Positions 7,644-16,664 are shown, counted from the first letter of the stretch. The stretch: 28,553 nucleotides of DNA from CAYRFQ01 sp964423615 (GCA_964423615.1 CAYRFQ010000102.1:1-28553), one strand, 5' to 3'. Notes: generated by a model not told the origin, from the letters alone. Numbers and translations are program-made.

Positions 7644-9200
7644 ATGAACAACAACCGTGCTTTATTTATCGCTAGCTTTATGACTTTGATCGCCGCCGGA
7701 CTCGGTTTCGCCGTCCGTGCTGGTATTCTGGGTTCTTGGGGTGCGCAGTATGGATTTACCCAATTCGAACTCGGAACTATTACGGGTGGAGGACTCGCTG
7801 GCTTCGGGATTGTAATTTTGTTCGCAAGTTTCATCACCGACACAGTCGGATACAAACCGCTTCTTGGAGTTGCTTTTGTGTTGCACCTTCTCTCGGCGGT
7901 GGTGACTCTTGTTGCGACTCCTGTCTACAACGCGTTGGGTCAGGATGCAACCTACTGGTTTCTCTATGTTGGCATGTTCATGTTTGCCGTGGGCAATGGG
8001 TTGTGTGAAGCCGTCATCAACCCACTCGTGGCGACGCTGTATCCCAAAGAGAAAACGCACTATCTGAACATCCTGCACGCAGGCTGGCCTGGTGGGTTAA
8101 TTATCGGTGGGCTGATTGCCGCTTGCTTCACCGGTGCGACCCCACTCATCCGATCACTTCGGTGGGAATTCTTGATGGCTGTTTTTCTTCTCCCGACTGT
8201 GATCTACGGGTTAATTGTGCTGAAAGAAAAGTTCCCCGTGTCGGAAGCTAAAGCCGCTGGTGTGTCGTACGGACAGATGCTTCTCAACTTGGCATCGCCT
8301 TTGCTGATTTTCTTGTTCCTGCTCCATGCTTGCGTGGGATACGTCGAACTCGGTACGGATAGTTGGATCACGAACATCACGAATACCATCGCCGAGGGAC
8401 AGGGGCGGTATCTGTTCGTGTATGCTTCCACCATCATGTTTGTATTGCGTTTCTTTGCTGGCCCTATTGTCGAAAAAATCAACCCCCTTGGATTGTTGTT
8501 CGTCAGTGCCGCTTTGGGAAGCATCGGACTGCTAATGATCGGTATGAGTCAAGCGGTTTGGTTGGTTTGGATTTCCGTGACTGTGTACGGAATCGGCAAG
8601 ACGTTCCTGTGGCCTACGATGTTGGGGGTAGTGGGAGAACGCTTTCCCAAAGGGGGAGCCATCACGATGGGAATGATCGGTGGGATCGGGATGCTCTCAG
8701 CAGGCTTGTTGGGTGGCCCTGGAATCGGATACAAGCAAGACTACTATGCTTCCAAACATCTCCAGGCTGAAAGCGAAGCAACCTACGAGCGGTACGCTTC
8801 AGAGAAACCAAACGCTTTTCTTGGGCTTCCAGCAATCAAAGGCCTGGACAACAAAAAGGTGTCCGTGGCACTCGATAAGGGCAAATCATTGGGAACCACG
8901 GTCGAGCGTTTGAAGCTCAGGGAAGAAGACAACAAAGAGATTGCTAAAATCAACAAGTGGTGGTTGGACAAAGGCCAGCCGAACATCGATGAAGATCAAG
9001 AGCCAGTCGGCGAGGCGGTGTTGTACGGCGGGCGGATGGCGTTGACGTTGACCGCTGCTGTGCCCGCTTTCATGGCGGTGATGTATCTGTTGTTGGTGAT
9101 CTACTTCCAAATGCGCGGCGGCTACCAAGCCGAGGTCCTCCACGGGGAAAAGCCTGATGGAGAGCGATACACCGGGGGTGTCGAGGGACCGGTCGAGTAA
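7644..9200 (+). CDS. MFS transporter, probably for sugar or sugar acid
   Basis: The 518-residue product is a 12-helix major facilitator. Helix 1 begins directly at the N-terminus (ALFIASFMTLIAAGLGF). The other helices are evenly spaced to residue ~357, and helix 12 is at ~466-490. A charged insertion of about 100 residues (~363-463, rich in Lys and Glu) separates helices 11 and 12 and should face the periplasm. An in-frame GTG at 7629 would add only five residues; I prefer the ATG because the hydrophobic helix starts right after it. The lyase gene follows after 37 bp, so the two are probably cotranscribed. The substrate cannot be read from sequence; the neighbours suggest sialic acid, a sialic acid breakdown product or a related sugar. 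Confidence 0.88.
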   Translation: MNNNRALFIASFMTLIAAGLGFAVRAGILGSWGAQYGFTQFELGTITGGGLAGFGIVILFASFITDTVGYKPLLGVAFVLHLLSAVVTLVATPVYNALGQDATYWFLYVGMFMFAVGNGLCEAVINPLVATLYPKEKTHYLNILHAGWPGGLIIGGLIAACFTGATPLIRSLRWEFLMAVFLLPTVIYGLIVLKEKFPVSEAKAAGVSYGQMLLNLASPLLIFLFLLHACVGYVELGTDSWITNITNTIAEGQGRYLFVYASTIMFVLRFFAGPIVEKINPLGLLFVSAALGSIGLLMIGMSQAVWLVWISVTVYGIGKTFLWPTMLGVVGERFPKGGAITMGMIGGIGMLSAGLLGGPGIGYKQDYYASKHLQAESEATYERYASEKPNAFLGLPAIKGLDNKKVSVALDKGKSLGTTVERLKLREEDNKEIAKINKWWLDKGQPNIDEDQEPVGEAVLYGGRMALTLTAAVPAFMAVMYLLLVIYFQMRGGYQAEVLHGEKPDGERYTGGVEGPVE

Positions 9201-9237
9201 CCACCTGCAAGATCGCCGACTGAGAGAGGGAAGCCAC

Positions 9238-10176
9238 ATGGCCGTTCGATCTCCCCTGGAAGGCCTCATCGCTGCCACGTTCACCCCATTCCTTGGAGAT
9301 GGATCGGTTGACGTCGAGGCTATCCCTCCTCTGGTCAATTTTTTAGAAGAGCGACCTATCTCCGGACTTTACGTTCTTGGGAGCACTGGTGAAGGCCTTT
9401 CCTTGACCACAGAAGAGCGCCGGCGGGTCGCTCATGGGTTTGTGCAAGCTGCTGCGGGACGATTGCCTGTGATCGTTCAAGTCGGTTGCGAGTCTTTGGA
9501 AGCTGCTCGACTTCTTGCAGCCCACGCCCAAGAAGTTGGAGCGGATGCCATCTCCGCGGTAAGCCCCGTTTATTTCAAGCCCGATACAGTGCAATGCCTC
9601 GTTGATTCGATGGCACATGTCGCTGCGGGCGCTCCGAAACTACCTTTCTACTACTACCATATCCCAGGCGCCACCGGGCTCCGGATCGATCCACTCGAAT
9701 TCCTTAAACTGGCCTCCGAGCGTATCCCAACTCTCCGCGGGATAAAGTTCACTTCGCCGAACGTGTTCGATTTCCAGGCGTGTGTCGAGTTTGCGCGAGA
9801 CCGCTTCGAACTCCTCTGGGGAGTGGACGAGATGCTTTTGAGTGGGCTCGTTGCTGGTGCAAGGGCAGCGGTTGGGAGCACTTACAACTACGCTGCCCCG
9901 ATTTATCAACGACTGTTGGAATCGTTCGACGAGGGAAATCTTGTGGAGGCTGGACGTCAACAATCACGTTCCCAACTTCTCGTGCGAACTTTCGTTCCGT
10001 ACGGGCCCCGCGCCGCGCAAAAGGCAATCATGGCTATGATTGGTAGAGACTGCGGACCAACTCGGTTGCCGATTTCTCCTCTCGATGCATCTTCCTTCGA
10101 CGCTCTTGAGCAAGCTCTTTCCACGATTGGTTTTTTTGATTGGATAAGCGACCAAGAGGCGGAATCGTCGTCATGA
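9238..10176 (+). CDS. nanA: N-acetylneuraminate lyase (DHDPS/NAL family)
   Basis: The 312-residue protein belongs to the class I aldolase DHDPS/NAL family, which here should cleave N-acetylneuraminate to N-acetylmannosamine and pyruvate in the cytoplasm. The carboxylate-binding motif GSTGEG is at 48-53, the catalytic tyrosine at Y140 in YYYHIP, and the Schiff-base lysine at K170 in GIKFTS. The YHIP context and the later GSTYNY are lyase-like rather than dihydrodipicolinate-synthase-like. ATG 9238 is chosen because GAGAGGGA lies just before it; a longer in-frame reading from 9157 would overlap the MFS gene. Its TGA overlaps the next ATG by four bases (ATGA), so translation of the Kelch-symporter gene is likely coupled. 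A different 2-keto-3-deoxy acid is possible as substrate. Confidence 0.85.
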   Translation: MAVRSPLEGLIAATFTPFLGDGSVDVEAIPPLVNFLEERPISGLYVLGSTGEGLSLTTEERRRVAHGFVQAAAGRLPVIVQVGCESLEAARLLAAHAQEVGADAISAVSPVYFKPDTVQCLVDSMAHVAAGAPKLPFYYYHIPGATGLRIDPLEFLKLASERIPTLRGIKFTSPNVFDFQACVEFARDRFELLWGVDEMLLSGLVAGARAAVGSTYNYAAPIYQRLLESFDEGNLVEAGRQQSRSQLLVRTFVPYGPRAAQKAIMAMIGRDCGPTRLPISPLDASSFDALEQALSTIGFFDWISDQEAESSS

Positions 10177-12773
10177 GAGCGCTATTCAATCGTAATGTCT
10201 GGCAGCCCATCTTCTCGGTACTTCTGTTAATTTTGCTTGTCCCTCCGATTGCTCAAGGGCAAGAAGACCATCGGCAGATTTCTTTTCGGTGGAATTCACT
10301 TCCAGATCTTCCGAATCCGTTGGGAGTTGCCGGAGCATTCGTGGGTGTCCACAACGACGTGTTGATCGTGGCGGGCGGTGCCAACTTTCCAGAGCCCGTT
10401 TGGGAGAACACCAAAATCTGGGTCGATGACATCCACGTCTTGAAAAAGAGCAACGGCAGTTACGTCTGGGTCTACGGTGGCAAGCTGCCGTGCAGACTTG
10501 GATATGGAGCCGTCGTTTCGACTCCGTTTGGTGTTGTTTGCATGGGAGGTAACGATGGGAAAAACACTGTCGAAAAAGTGTTCGTGCTCCAGTGGGATTC
10601 TGAGACTCAAAAAGTTAAAAAGGTTGCGTTTCCCCAATTGCCAGAGCCGTGCGCGTTTGGGCAAGCTACCTTCGTGGACAACGTGATCTATCACGCCGGG
10701 GGGCAAAGTGGTAGTGATCTCGGTTCGGCCATGAAAAATTTCTGGTCGCTCGATCTGTCCAAGCGAGACGAGCCATCGGAATTTAAGTGGAAAGAACTGA
10801 AACCTTGGGGAGGGCCTCCACGAGCCTTGAATGCTACCGTTGCCCAACACAACGGTTACACCAATTGCGTCTATGTGATGAGTGGGCGGCGTCAGGATGG
10901 TGAACACGTCGAGTTCCTCACCGATGTTTGGGAGTATTCTCCTAAAACACAGAGCTGGCGTCGTCGAGCCGACGTCCCTCGGCCTGTCATGGGCGCTCCG
11001 GCGATCCAGTTTGGACAAAGCCATGTTTTGGTACTCGGTGGCGATGATGGTTCCTTGTTCGGCAAGGCCGACGAGCTCAAGGACGACCACCCCGGGTTTC
11101 CGACAATGTCCATCCTCTATCACACGATAACCGACACCTGGACGTCGGCTGGCTCGATCCCGATGAACCACGTAACGACCACGCCAGTACGTTGGGGCGA
11201 TCAGATCATCTTGGCGAGTGGAGAGATTCGTCCTCGAGTACGATCCCCGAAGATTTGGTCGATTGCTTCGATTCGTCCGAAGCAAGATTTTGGGATCATC
11301 AACTACGCCGTGTTGTTTACCTATATGCTCGCGATGGTCGGAGTTGGGTTTTGGTTCGCCAGAAGAAACAGAGACACCGACGATTATTTTCGTGGAGGAA
11401 AGCACATCCCCTGGTGGGCCGCCGGTTGCAGCATCTTCGCAACAATGTTGAGTTCGCTCACGTACACTGGGATTCCCTCGAAAGCCTATGCTCAGGATTG
11501 GGTCTATTCCGTTGGGAACTTGATGATTCCAGTGGTCACCATCTTGGCGGTGTTCGTGGCTTTACCTTTTTATCGACGTGCTGACGTCACCAGTGCGTAC
11601 GAGTATTTGGAAAAGCGATTCAACCGCGCGGTTCGACTTTTTGGGAGTGCTAGCTTCACCCTATTTCACATTTTTCGGATGGGTGTGGTGATGTCGTTGA
11701 CCGGGCTGGCCCTTGCTGTCGCCACGCCGCTAACGCCAGCCCAATCTGTTCTGTTGATGGGTGGTCTGAGCCTGATTTATTGCACACTGGGAGGAATCGA
11801 AGCCGTCATCTGGACGGATACCATCCAAACGTTTGTGTTGCTTGGTGGTGCTCTGCTCGCCCTCGTGTTACTGATAGGTGGAACGGAAGGGGGCTTGCCA
11901 GGTTTTTTCCAAGCAGCATCCAACGCATCGAAATGGCGGATTGCCAATTTTCATTGGGACGTCACAAGTACGCAACTCGCGCTGTGGGTAGTCATTCTGG
12001 GAGCGATTGGTCAAAACGTTTCGTCCTACACGGCCGACCAGGCTGTTGTTCAGCGTTACATGACTACCTCGACGGAGAAACGTGCAGCCCGATCGATCTG
12101 GACCAATGCCCTGATGACGATTCCCGCAACCCTGATCTTCTTTGGGATCGGGACGGCGTTATTCGCGTTCTACCAAACACATCCAAATCGGCTCGATCCA
12201 ACGATTACGACTGACCAAGTTTTCCCGCTATTCATCGCCAATGAGATGCCGATCGGATTGGCTGGACTGATCGTTGCCGGTATTTTCTCTGCGGCACAAT
12301 CGACGGTTTCGACGAGCATGAATTCGATTGCGACCACTATTGTGACCGACTTTATGCGCCCGTTTCAGGTATTTTCCTCGGAGTCAAGTTACTTCACAGC
12401 AGCACGGGTGCTTACCTTCGTGATGGGGGTTTCCGGTACAGCCGTTGCGCTGTTGTTCGTTGATCCAGAAATAAAATCCCTCTTTGACGCTTTTCTCAAA
12501 GTGATTGGGCTGTTCATGGGAGTGTTGGGGGGGCTTTTCGTGCTTGGAGTTATGACTCGACGAGCGAATGCTTTTGGAGCGATGACGGGAGCATTCGTCG
12601 GAGCAGGTACGATGTTTTGCCTTTGGTTGTTTACGCCCGTGACAGGGTACCTCTACACTGTCGTTGGGATCATGAGTTGTGTCAGTGTGGGCTATTTCGT
12701 CAGTTTCGTAAAAAGAGAGAAACCGCGAGACTTGACGGGACTGACTATTTTTACAAGTGAGGCCCGTTCCTAG
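10173..12773 (+). CDS. Periplasmic Kelch mutarotase (NanM-like) fused to SSS-family sodium symporter
   Basis: This 866-residue protein joins two functions. A signal peptide (~1-29, IFSVLLLILLVPPIAQGQ) is followed by a Kelch beta-propeller to ~370. It opens with WNSLPDLPNPLGVAGAF and has repeated GG strands (VAGGANFPEP, VCMGGNDG, YHAGGQSG, VLGGDDG), typical of the cyclically permuted mutarotase family that includes the sialic-acid epimerase NanM. From ~373 on I count 13 hydrophobic helices of the sodium:solute symporter family. These include FRGGKHIPWWAAGCSIFATM near helix 2, and FSAAQSTVSTSMNS, which resembles the conserved sodium-site helix. Members with 13 helices have a periplasmic N-terminus, which fits a periplasmic propeller. 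It likely converts the anomer released outside and passes it to sodium-driven uptake. A TTG at 10140 is an unlikely start; ATG 10173 overlaps the lyase stop. Confidence 0.88.
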   Translation: MRALFNRNVWQPIFSVLLLILLVPPIAQGQEDHRQISFRWNSLPDLPNPLGVAGAFVGVHNDVLIVAGGANFPEPVWENTKIWVDDIHVLKKSNGSYVWVYGGKLPCRLGYGAVVSTPFGVVCMGGNDGKNTVEKVFVLQWDSETQKVKKVAFPQLPEPCAFGQATFVDNVIYHAGGQSGSDLGSAMKNFWSLDLSKRDEPSEFKWKELKPWGGPPRALNATVAQHNGYTNCVYVMSGRRQDGEHVEFLTDVWEYSPKTQSWRRRADVPRPVMGAPAIQFGQSHVLVLGGDDGSLFGKADELKDDHPGFPTMSILYHTITDTWTSAGSIPMNHVTTTPVRWGDQIILASGEIRPRVRSPKIWSIASIRPKQDFGIINYAVLFTYMLAMVGVGFWFARRNRDTDDYFRGGKHIPWWAAGCSIFATMLSSLTYTGIPSKAYAQDWVYSVGNLMIPVVTILAVFVALPFYRRADVTSAYEYLEKRFNRAVRLFGSASFTLFHIFRMGVVMSLTGLALAVATPLTPAQSVLLMGGLSLIYCTLGGIEAVIWTDTIQTFVLLGGALLALVLLIGGTEGGLPGFFQAASNASKWRIANFHWDVTSTQLALWVVILGAIGQNVSSYTADQAVVQRYMTTSTEKRAARSIWTNALMTIPATLIFFGIGTALFAFYQTHPNRLDPTITTDQVFPLFIANEMPIGLAGLIVAGIFSAAQSTVSTSMNSIATTIVTDFMRPFQVFSSESSYFTAARVLTFVMGVSGTAVALLFVDPEIKSLFDAFLKVIGLFMGVLGGLFVLGVMTRRANAFGAMTGAFVGAGTMFCLWLFTPVTGYLYTVVGIMSCVSVGYFVSFVKREKPRDLTGLTIFTSEARS

Positions 12774-12875
12774 TTGATTCACTCGTGACAACACGGTAGC
12801 ACCCTCCCAAGATAATCAGGATATTCAAAAAGGTATCAAACCGTCGAAGCCCACCTTCAGACAGTTAGGAAAATA

Positions 12876-13661
12876 ATGGCTGACCAAACTCGCACGTTCA
12901 CCTTCATGGGGACCGGAACTTCCGTTGGGGTTCCCATGGTAGGTTGTGATTGCGACGTCTGCACCTCCAACGACCCACGGAATCATCGCTACCGATCAGG
13001 TGTCCTCCTCCGCCTGCCCAAAGGAAATGTTATCATCGACACTTCGCCGGAACTTCGGTTGCAACTTCTAAGAGAGAAGGTGCGGCTTGTCCATTCCGTC
13101 ATTTATACTCACTATCACGCGGATCATCTCTTTGGGCTGGACGACTTGCGTCCGGTCGCGAAGTATCTGGGGAGGCCGGTTCCTTTATATTGCACGGCGG
13201 AAGTCGAGCGAAAGGTCCGACAATCATTTGCTTACGCCTTTCAGGGAAGCAATGTGACCACTGCAAGCACGTACCTCCCGAATTTGGCATTCCATAGAAT
13301 CGACGAGAGTCCGTTTGAAGTACTCGGCCAGACCTTTGTTCCGATCCCACTCGTCCATGCCCATTTCGAAGTGTATGGCTACCGATTTGACGACGTGGCG
13401 TTTTGTACCGATGTCAACAAGATTCCTGAGGAGAGTTGGCCACGGCTCGAAGGGCTTCGGATCCTTGTGCTCGATGCACTGCGGGAACGTCCTCACCCAG
13501 CCCATTTCAATCTGGAACAAGCGCTCGAAGTCGTGGAACGAATTCGGCCCGAACGCGCCTACTTCACACACATTTCACACGAAATCGACCACGTAAGAAT
13601 CAGTAAAAAACTACCCCCTAATGTCCAACTTGCATACGATGGACTACAGTTCGAATTTTAA
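12876..13661 (+). CDS. PhnP-like MBL-fold metallo-hydrolase
   Basis: The 261-residue protein has the beta-lactamase-fold signature H79-Y-H81-A-D83-H84 for two catalytic metals. It also has an N-terminal cysteine cluster GCDCDVC (C24, C26, C29) like the structural zinc site of PhnP. PhnP hydrolyses 5-phosphoribosyl 1,2-cyclic phosphate in phosphonate use, but no other phn gene is present. Many planctomycete members are annotated only as MBL hydrolases, so the substrate is open. AGGAAA lies just before the ATG. It begins 102 bp after the symporter gene and ends 50 bp before the pyrophosphorylase gene, so it may head the second plus-strand operon. Confidence 0.87.
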   Translation: MADQTRTFTFMGTGTSVGVPMVGCDCDVCTSNDPRNHRYRSGVLLRLPKGNVIIDTSPELRLQLLREKVRLVHSVIYTHYHADHLFGLDDLRPVAKYLGRPVPLYCTAEVERKVRQSFAYAFQGSNVTTASTYLPNLAFHRIDESPFEVLGQTFVPIPLVHAHFEVYGYRFDDVAFCTDVNKIPEESWPRLEGLRILVLDALRERPHPAHFNLEQALEVVERIRPERAYFTHISHEIDHVRISKKLPPNVQLAYDGLQFEF

Positions 13662-13711
13662 TTTCGGGATGTAGGCGAAACTCGAATTGCAAACATGGGG
13701 ACGTTTGGCAC

Positions 13712-15118
13712 ATGACAGAGATACCCGCCCAACTCGAACACGCCCTTCGTGAGCACGGTCAAGAGCAAGTGTTGTTGTGGTGGTCAAAACTCGACGAGCA
13801 TCAACGAGCTTTTCTCTTGTCCCAACTAAGCACAATCGATCTGCCACATGTGAGCCAGCTTTTCCAGGAACGTGGGAAAGGATGGGAACTCCCATCATCG
13901 GATAGGATCGAACCGATTCCGGTCACTTGCCTCCGACCGGACGACGCCGAAGTACGAGAGCTTGGCGAAAAGGCCGTTTCAGAGGGTCAAGTTGCTGCTC
14001 TGGTAGTAGCTGGAGGACAGGGAACTCGACTAGGTTTCGATCCCCCAAAGGGTATGTACCCGATAGGTCCGGTTTCTGGGCTTTCCCTTTTTCAAATTCA
14101 CGCCGAGAAACTCTTGGCTGTCCAACGCCGGTATGGGGCACGAGTCCCGCTTCTGGTAATGACGAGTGAGGCGACCGATGCCGCAACGCGAGAGTTTTTC
14201 CAACAGCACAATTTTTTTGGTTTGCCAACCGAAGACGTTCACTTTTTCTGTCAAGGAACAATGCCCGCGGTCGACTTGCAAACTGGGCGCCTGTTAATGG
14301 AATCGCCTGGACGATTGGCGACCAGCCCTAACGGGCATGGGGGTGTCCTTCTGGCCCTACATGACTCTGGGCTCCTTGAGATGTTAAGCGAGATGGGCGT
14401 TCGTGACGTCTTTTATTTCCAGGTCGATAACCCTCTGGTAAAGATAGCCGATCCACTCTACCTCGGGTTTCACCGAAAGCACAACGCTCAAGTTTCGAGC
14501 AAGGTGATCGCGAAGAAAGGACCGACGGATCGTCTCGGCAACCTCGTCTTGATCGATGGCAAATGTTCGATCATCGAATATTCGGACCTCCCAGACGAGA
14601 TGGCGAACGCCAGAGTCGAAGATGGTGGACTAAGGTTTTCCCATGGCAATCCGGCGATACACATTTTCAGTGTTGAGTTTCTCCGGCAAGTCGCCGCGAG
14701 CGAAGCCCGAATTCCATTCCATCTTGCGAGAAAAAAAGTCCCCCACGTGACCATCGATGGAGAACAGATCAACCCTCAGGAACCGAACGCCATCAAATTC
14801 GAGATGTTCGTCTTTGATTTGCTTCCTTTGGCCGAGCGGTGGACTGCCGTTGAGACGACCTACGAAGAAGAATTCGAACCGCTCAAGAATGCCGAAGGCA
14901 AAAATTCTCCAGAATCCGTCAAAAAAGCAATGAGTGATTTGGCGATGCGATGGCTTCGCGAAGCGGGGGCAGATGTTTCGGAGCTTGAAGAGCAAGGTGG
15001 CTATGTGGAGATCAGCCCACTCTTTGCCCTCGACCAAAGCGAACTCGAGCGGAAGATTGAGAGAGGTTGGAAAGTAACGCAATCGGTCTATCTGGATAAC
15101 GTAGGGAAGAGAACATGA
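13712..15118 (+). CDS. UDP-sugar (UDP-HexNAc) pyrophosphorylase, UDPGP type 1 family
   Basis: The 468-residue product has the nucleotide-binding loop VVAGGQGTRLGFDPPKG (98-114), as in eukaryotic-type UDP-N-acetylhexosamine pyrophosphorylases. Later family segments are also present: QGTMPA, SPNGHGGVL, FYFQVDNPLVKIADP, GNPAIHIFS and a Lys-rich NAIKFEMFVFD. It should make UDP-GlcNAc or a related UDP-sugar from UTP and the sugar 1-phosphate in the cytoplasm, feeding cell-surface glycans. The exact sugar is not decidable by eye. The TGA overlaps the start of the GDP-mannose gene (ATGA), so the two nucleotide-sugar enzymes are translationally linked. No strong ribosome site is seen; a GGGGACG lies about 12 nt before the ATG. 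Confidence 0.88.
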   Translation: MTEIPAQLEHALREHGQEQVLLWWSKLDEHQRAFLLSQLSTIDLPHVSQLFQERGKGWELPSSDRIEPIPVTCLRPDDAEVRELGEKAVSEGQVAALVVAGGQGTRLGFDPPKGMYPIGPVSGLSLFQIHAEKLLAVQRRYGARVPLLVMTSEATDAATREFFQQHNFFGLPTEDVHFFCQGTMPAVDLQTGRLLMESPGRLATSPNGHGGVLLALHDSGLLEMLSEMGVRDVFYFQVDNPLVKIADPLYLGFHRKHNAQVSSKVIAKKGPTDRLGNLVLIDGKCSIIEYSDLPDEMANARVEDGGLRFSHGNPAIHIFSVEFLRQVAASEARIPFHLARKKVPHVTIDGEQINPQEPNAIKFEMFVFDLLPLAERWTAVETTYEEEFEPLKNAEGKNSPESVKKAMSDLAMRWLREAGADVSELEEQGGYVEISPLFALDQSELERKIERGWKVTQSVYLDNVGKRT

Positions 15119-16212
15119 TTCATGCTGTCATCATGGCTGGTGGGGGAGGTACTCGATTTTGGCCGCGGAGCCGAAAGAAAACCCCGAAACAGTTTCTCAA
15201 GCTCACCGGCGAACGAACGCTCTTGCAACAGGCATACGACCGGATTGAGGGTTTGGTTGATGCCGAGTCGAGTTGGGTCATTACCTCGGCGGCTTACCGT
15301 GAGCAAGTGCAAGAGCAGATTCCATCGCTCCCAAAAAACAACGCCATCGGTGAACCAATGGGTCGAGATACCGCGCCGTGTATCGGGCTCGGAGCTGCGC
15401 TGATCGCGAAAACCGACCCGGAAGGGGTCATGTTCGTAACCCCGGCGGACCACGTCATCGAGCCAATACCAGAGTTCCAACGTGCCGTGCGGGTAGGTTT
15501 GCAAATGGCCGAAGAGAATCCGGAAGCTTCGGTTACGTTCGGGATCACTCCAACATACCCATCGACGGGATACGGCTATGTTCATCGCGCCGACGAAAAG
15601 ACCACCCGCCAAGGTGTGCGTGTTTTTAATACTGTAAACACACTGGAACACAAAGCGTTTAAAGAAAAGCCACCCAAGGAACTTGCCGAGGAATACATCG
15701 CCACGGGAGAATATTTCTGGAACAGCGGCCTGTTCATCTGGAAAGTCAAGACGATCTTGGAAGCCTTGAAAGAAAACCAACCAACGATCTATGAGGCAGT
15801 CACGACCATTGCTGATGCCTGGGGAACGCCTGACCAAGAGGAAATCTTCCGGGAGGAGTATTCGAACCTGAGTAAAATTAGCATTGACTTTGCCGTAATG
15901 GAAAACGCGAAGCTCGTGATGGTGGTCGAGGCCCCGTTTCAGTGGGAGGACGTCGGTAGTTGGCAAGCGCTTGAACGCATGAATCCGCAGGATGTTGACG
16001 GGAACACTGTCCAAGCGAATCATGTTTCGTTAGACACAAAGAATTGCATCGTTGTTGGAGACAGTGACCGTCTCATTACGACCATCGGTGTCGATCATCT
16101 GTTGATCGTTCAAGATGGCGACGCGATTCTTGTGGCCGATAAACGCGAGGAGGGCGCGGTTAAACAACTCGTGAATCTACTCAAGGAAAAAGGTTTGGAG
16201 AAGTACCTTTGA
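15115..16212 (+). CDS. manC: Mannose-1-phosphate guanylyltransferase
   Basis: The 365-residue protein opens with the sugar-nucleotide loop VIMAGGGGTRFWPRSRKKTP followed by KQFLKL, the signature of GDP-mannose pyrophosphorylases. It also has VTPADHVI, FGITPTYPSTGYGY, EYFWNSGLFIWK and FQWEDVGSW, all characteristic of this family. It makes GDP-mannose from GTP and mannose 1-phosphate for glycans. It is the short, single-function form and lacks the C-terminal phosphomannose isomerase domain of longer ManC proteins. It overlaps the pyrophosphorylase gene by ATGA upstream and ruvX by TTGA downstream. Confidence 0.94.
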   Translation: MIHAVIMAGGGGTRFWPRSRKKTPKQFLKLTGERTLLQQAYDRIEGLVDAESSWVITSAAYREQVQEQIPSLPKNNAIGEPMGRDTAPCIGLGAALIAKTDPEGVMFVTPADHVIEPIPEFQRAVRVGLQMAEENPEASVTFGITPTYPSTGYGYVHRADEKTTRQGVRVFNTVNTLEHKAFKEKPPKELAEEYIATGEYFWNSGLFIWKVKTILEALKENQPTIYEAVTTIADAWGTPDQEEIFREEYSNLSKISIDFAVMENAKLVMVVEAPFQWEDVGSWQALERMNPQDVDGNTVQANHVSLDTKNCIVVGDSDRLITTIGVDHLLIVQDGDAILVADKREEGAVKQLVNLLKEKGLEKYL

Positions 16213-16664
16213 GAGAACGTACGCGGTTGCTCGGTGTCGATTATGGAACGGTGCGGATCGGATTGGCGATTACTGATCCAGACAGGATCCTCGCTTCTCC
16301 GCTGGAGACTTACACTCGCCGAGACAAAGAGGCCGACGCGGATCATTTTCGCGAGTTGGTCGAAGAGGAACGAGTCGGAGAGATCGTCATGGGGTTGCCT
16401 GTGCATCTGAGCGGACGCAAAGGACAAAAAGCGATCGAAACCGAAGATTTCGCCAAAGAACTCGAAGCAATCACGGGGTTGAAAGTCACATTTTACGATG
16501 AACGATTTACGACGGTCGAGGCCGAGCAATTCCTACTCGACGCGGGGCTGACGAATAAGCGACGAAAAGCCCGGCGAGATCAACTCGCAGCGCAGATCCT
16601 TTTGCAATCTTATCTTGATGCGGGGTGTCCAAGTGACCCGGAAATAGGGCCGCTCGATGGGTAA
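16209..16664 (+). CDS. ruvX: Putative pre-16S rRNA nuclease RuvX/YqgF
   Basis: The 151-residue product has the RNase H-like fold signature of YqgF: LLGVDYGTVRIGLAI (catalytic D11), EIVMGLPVHLSG, VTFYDERFTT and RRDQLAAQILL. The family trims 16S rRNA precursor 5' ends and is linked to transcription anti-termination. The start appears to be TTG at 16209, overlapping the manC stop (TTGA); no ATG or GTG is better placed before the conserved strand. Its stop overlaps the next gene by eight bases. Length is normal for the family. Confidence 0.93.
   Translation: MRERTRLLGVDYGTVRIGLAITDPDRILASPLETYTRRDKEADADHFRELVEEERVGEIVMGLPVHLSGRKGQKAIETEDFAKELEAITGLKVTFYDERFTTVEAEQFLLDAGLTNKRRKARRDQLAAQILLQSYLDAGCPSDPEIGPLDG

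Noticed and set aside
9157..9237. 27-residue N-terminal extension of the lyase
   Set aside because: It overlaps the MFS 3' end; ATG 9238 has a good ribosome site and the family N-terminus starts right after it.
10296..11405. 369-codon minus-strand ORF
   Set aside because: It is antisense to the Kelch domain and reads as charged sequence with no family features; long shadows are common at this base composition.
15088..16023. 311-codon minus-strand ORF
   Set aside because: It is antisense to manC, whose GDP-mannose pyrophosphorylase motifs are unambiguous.
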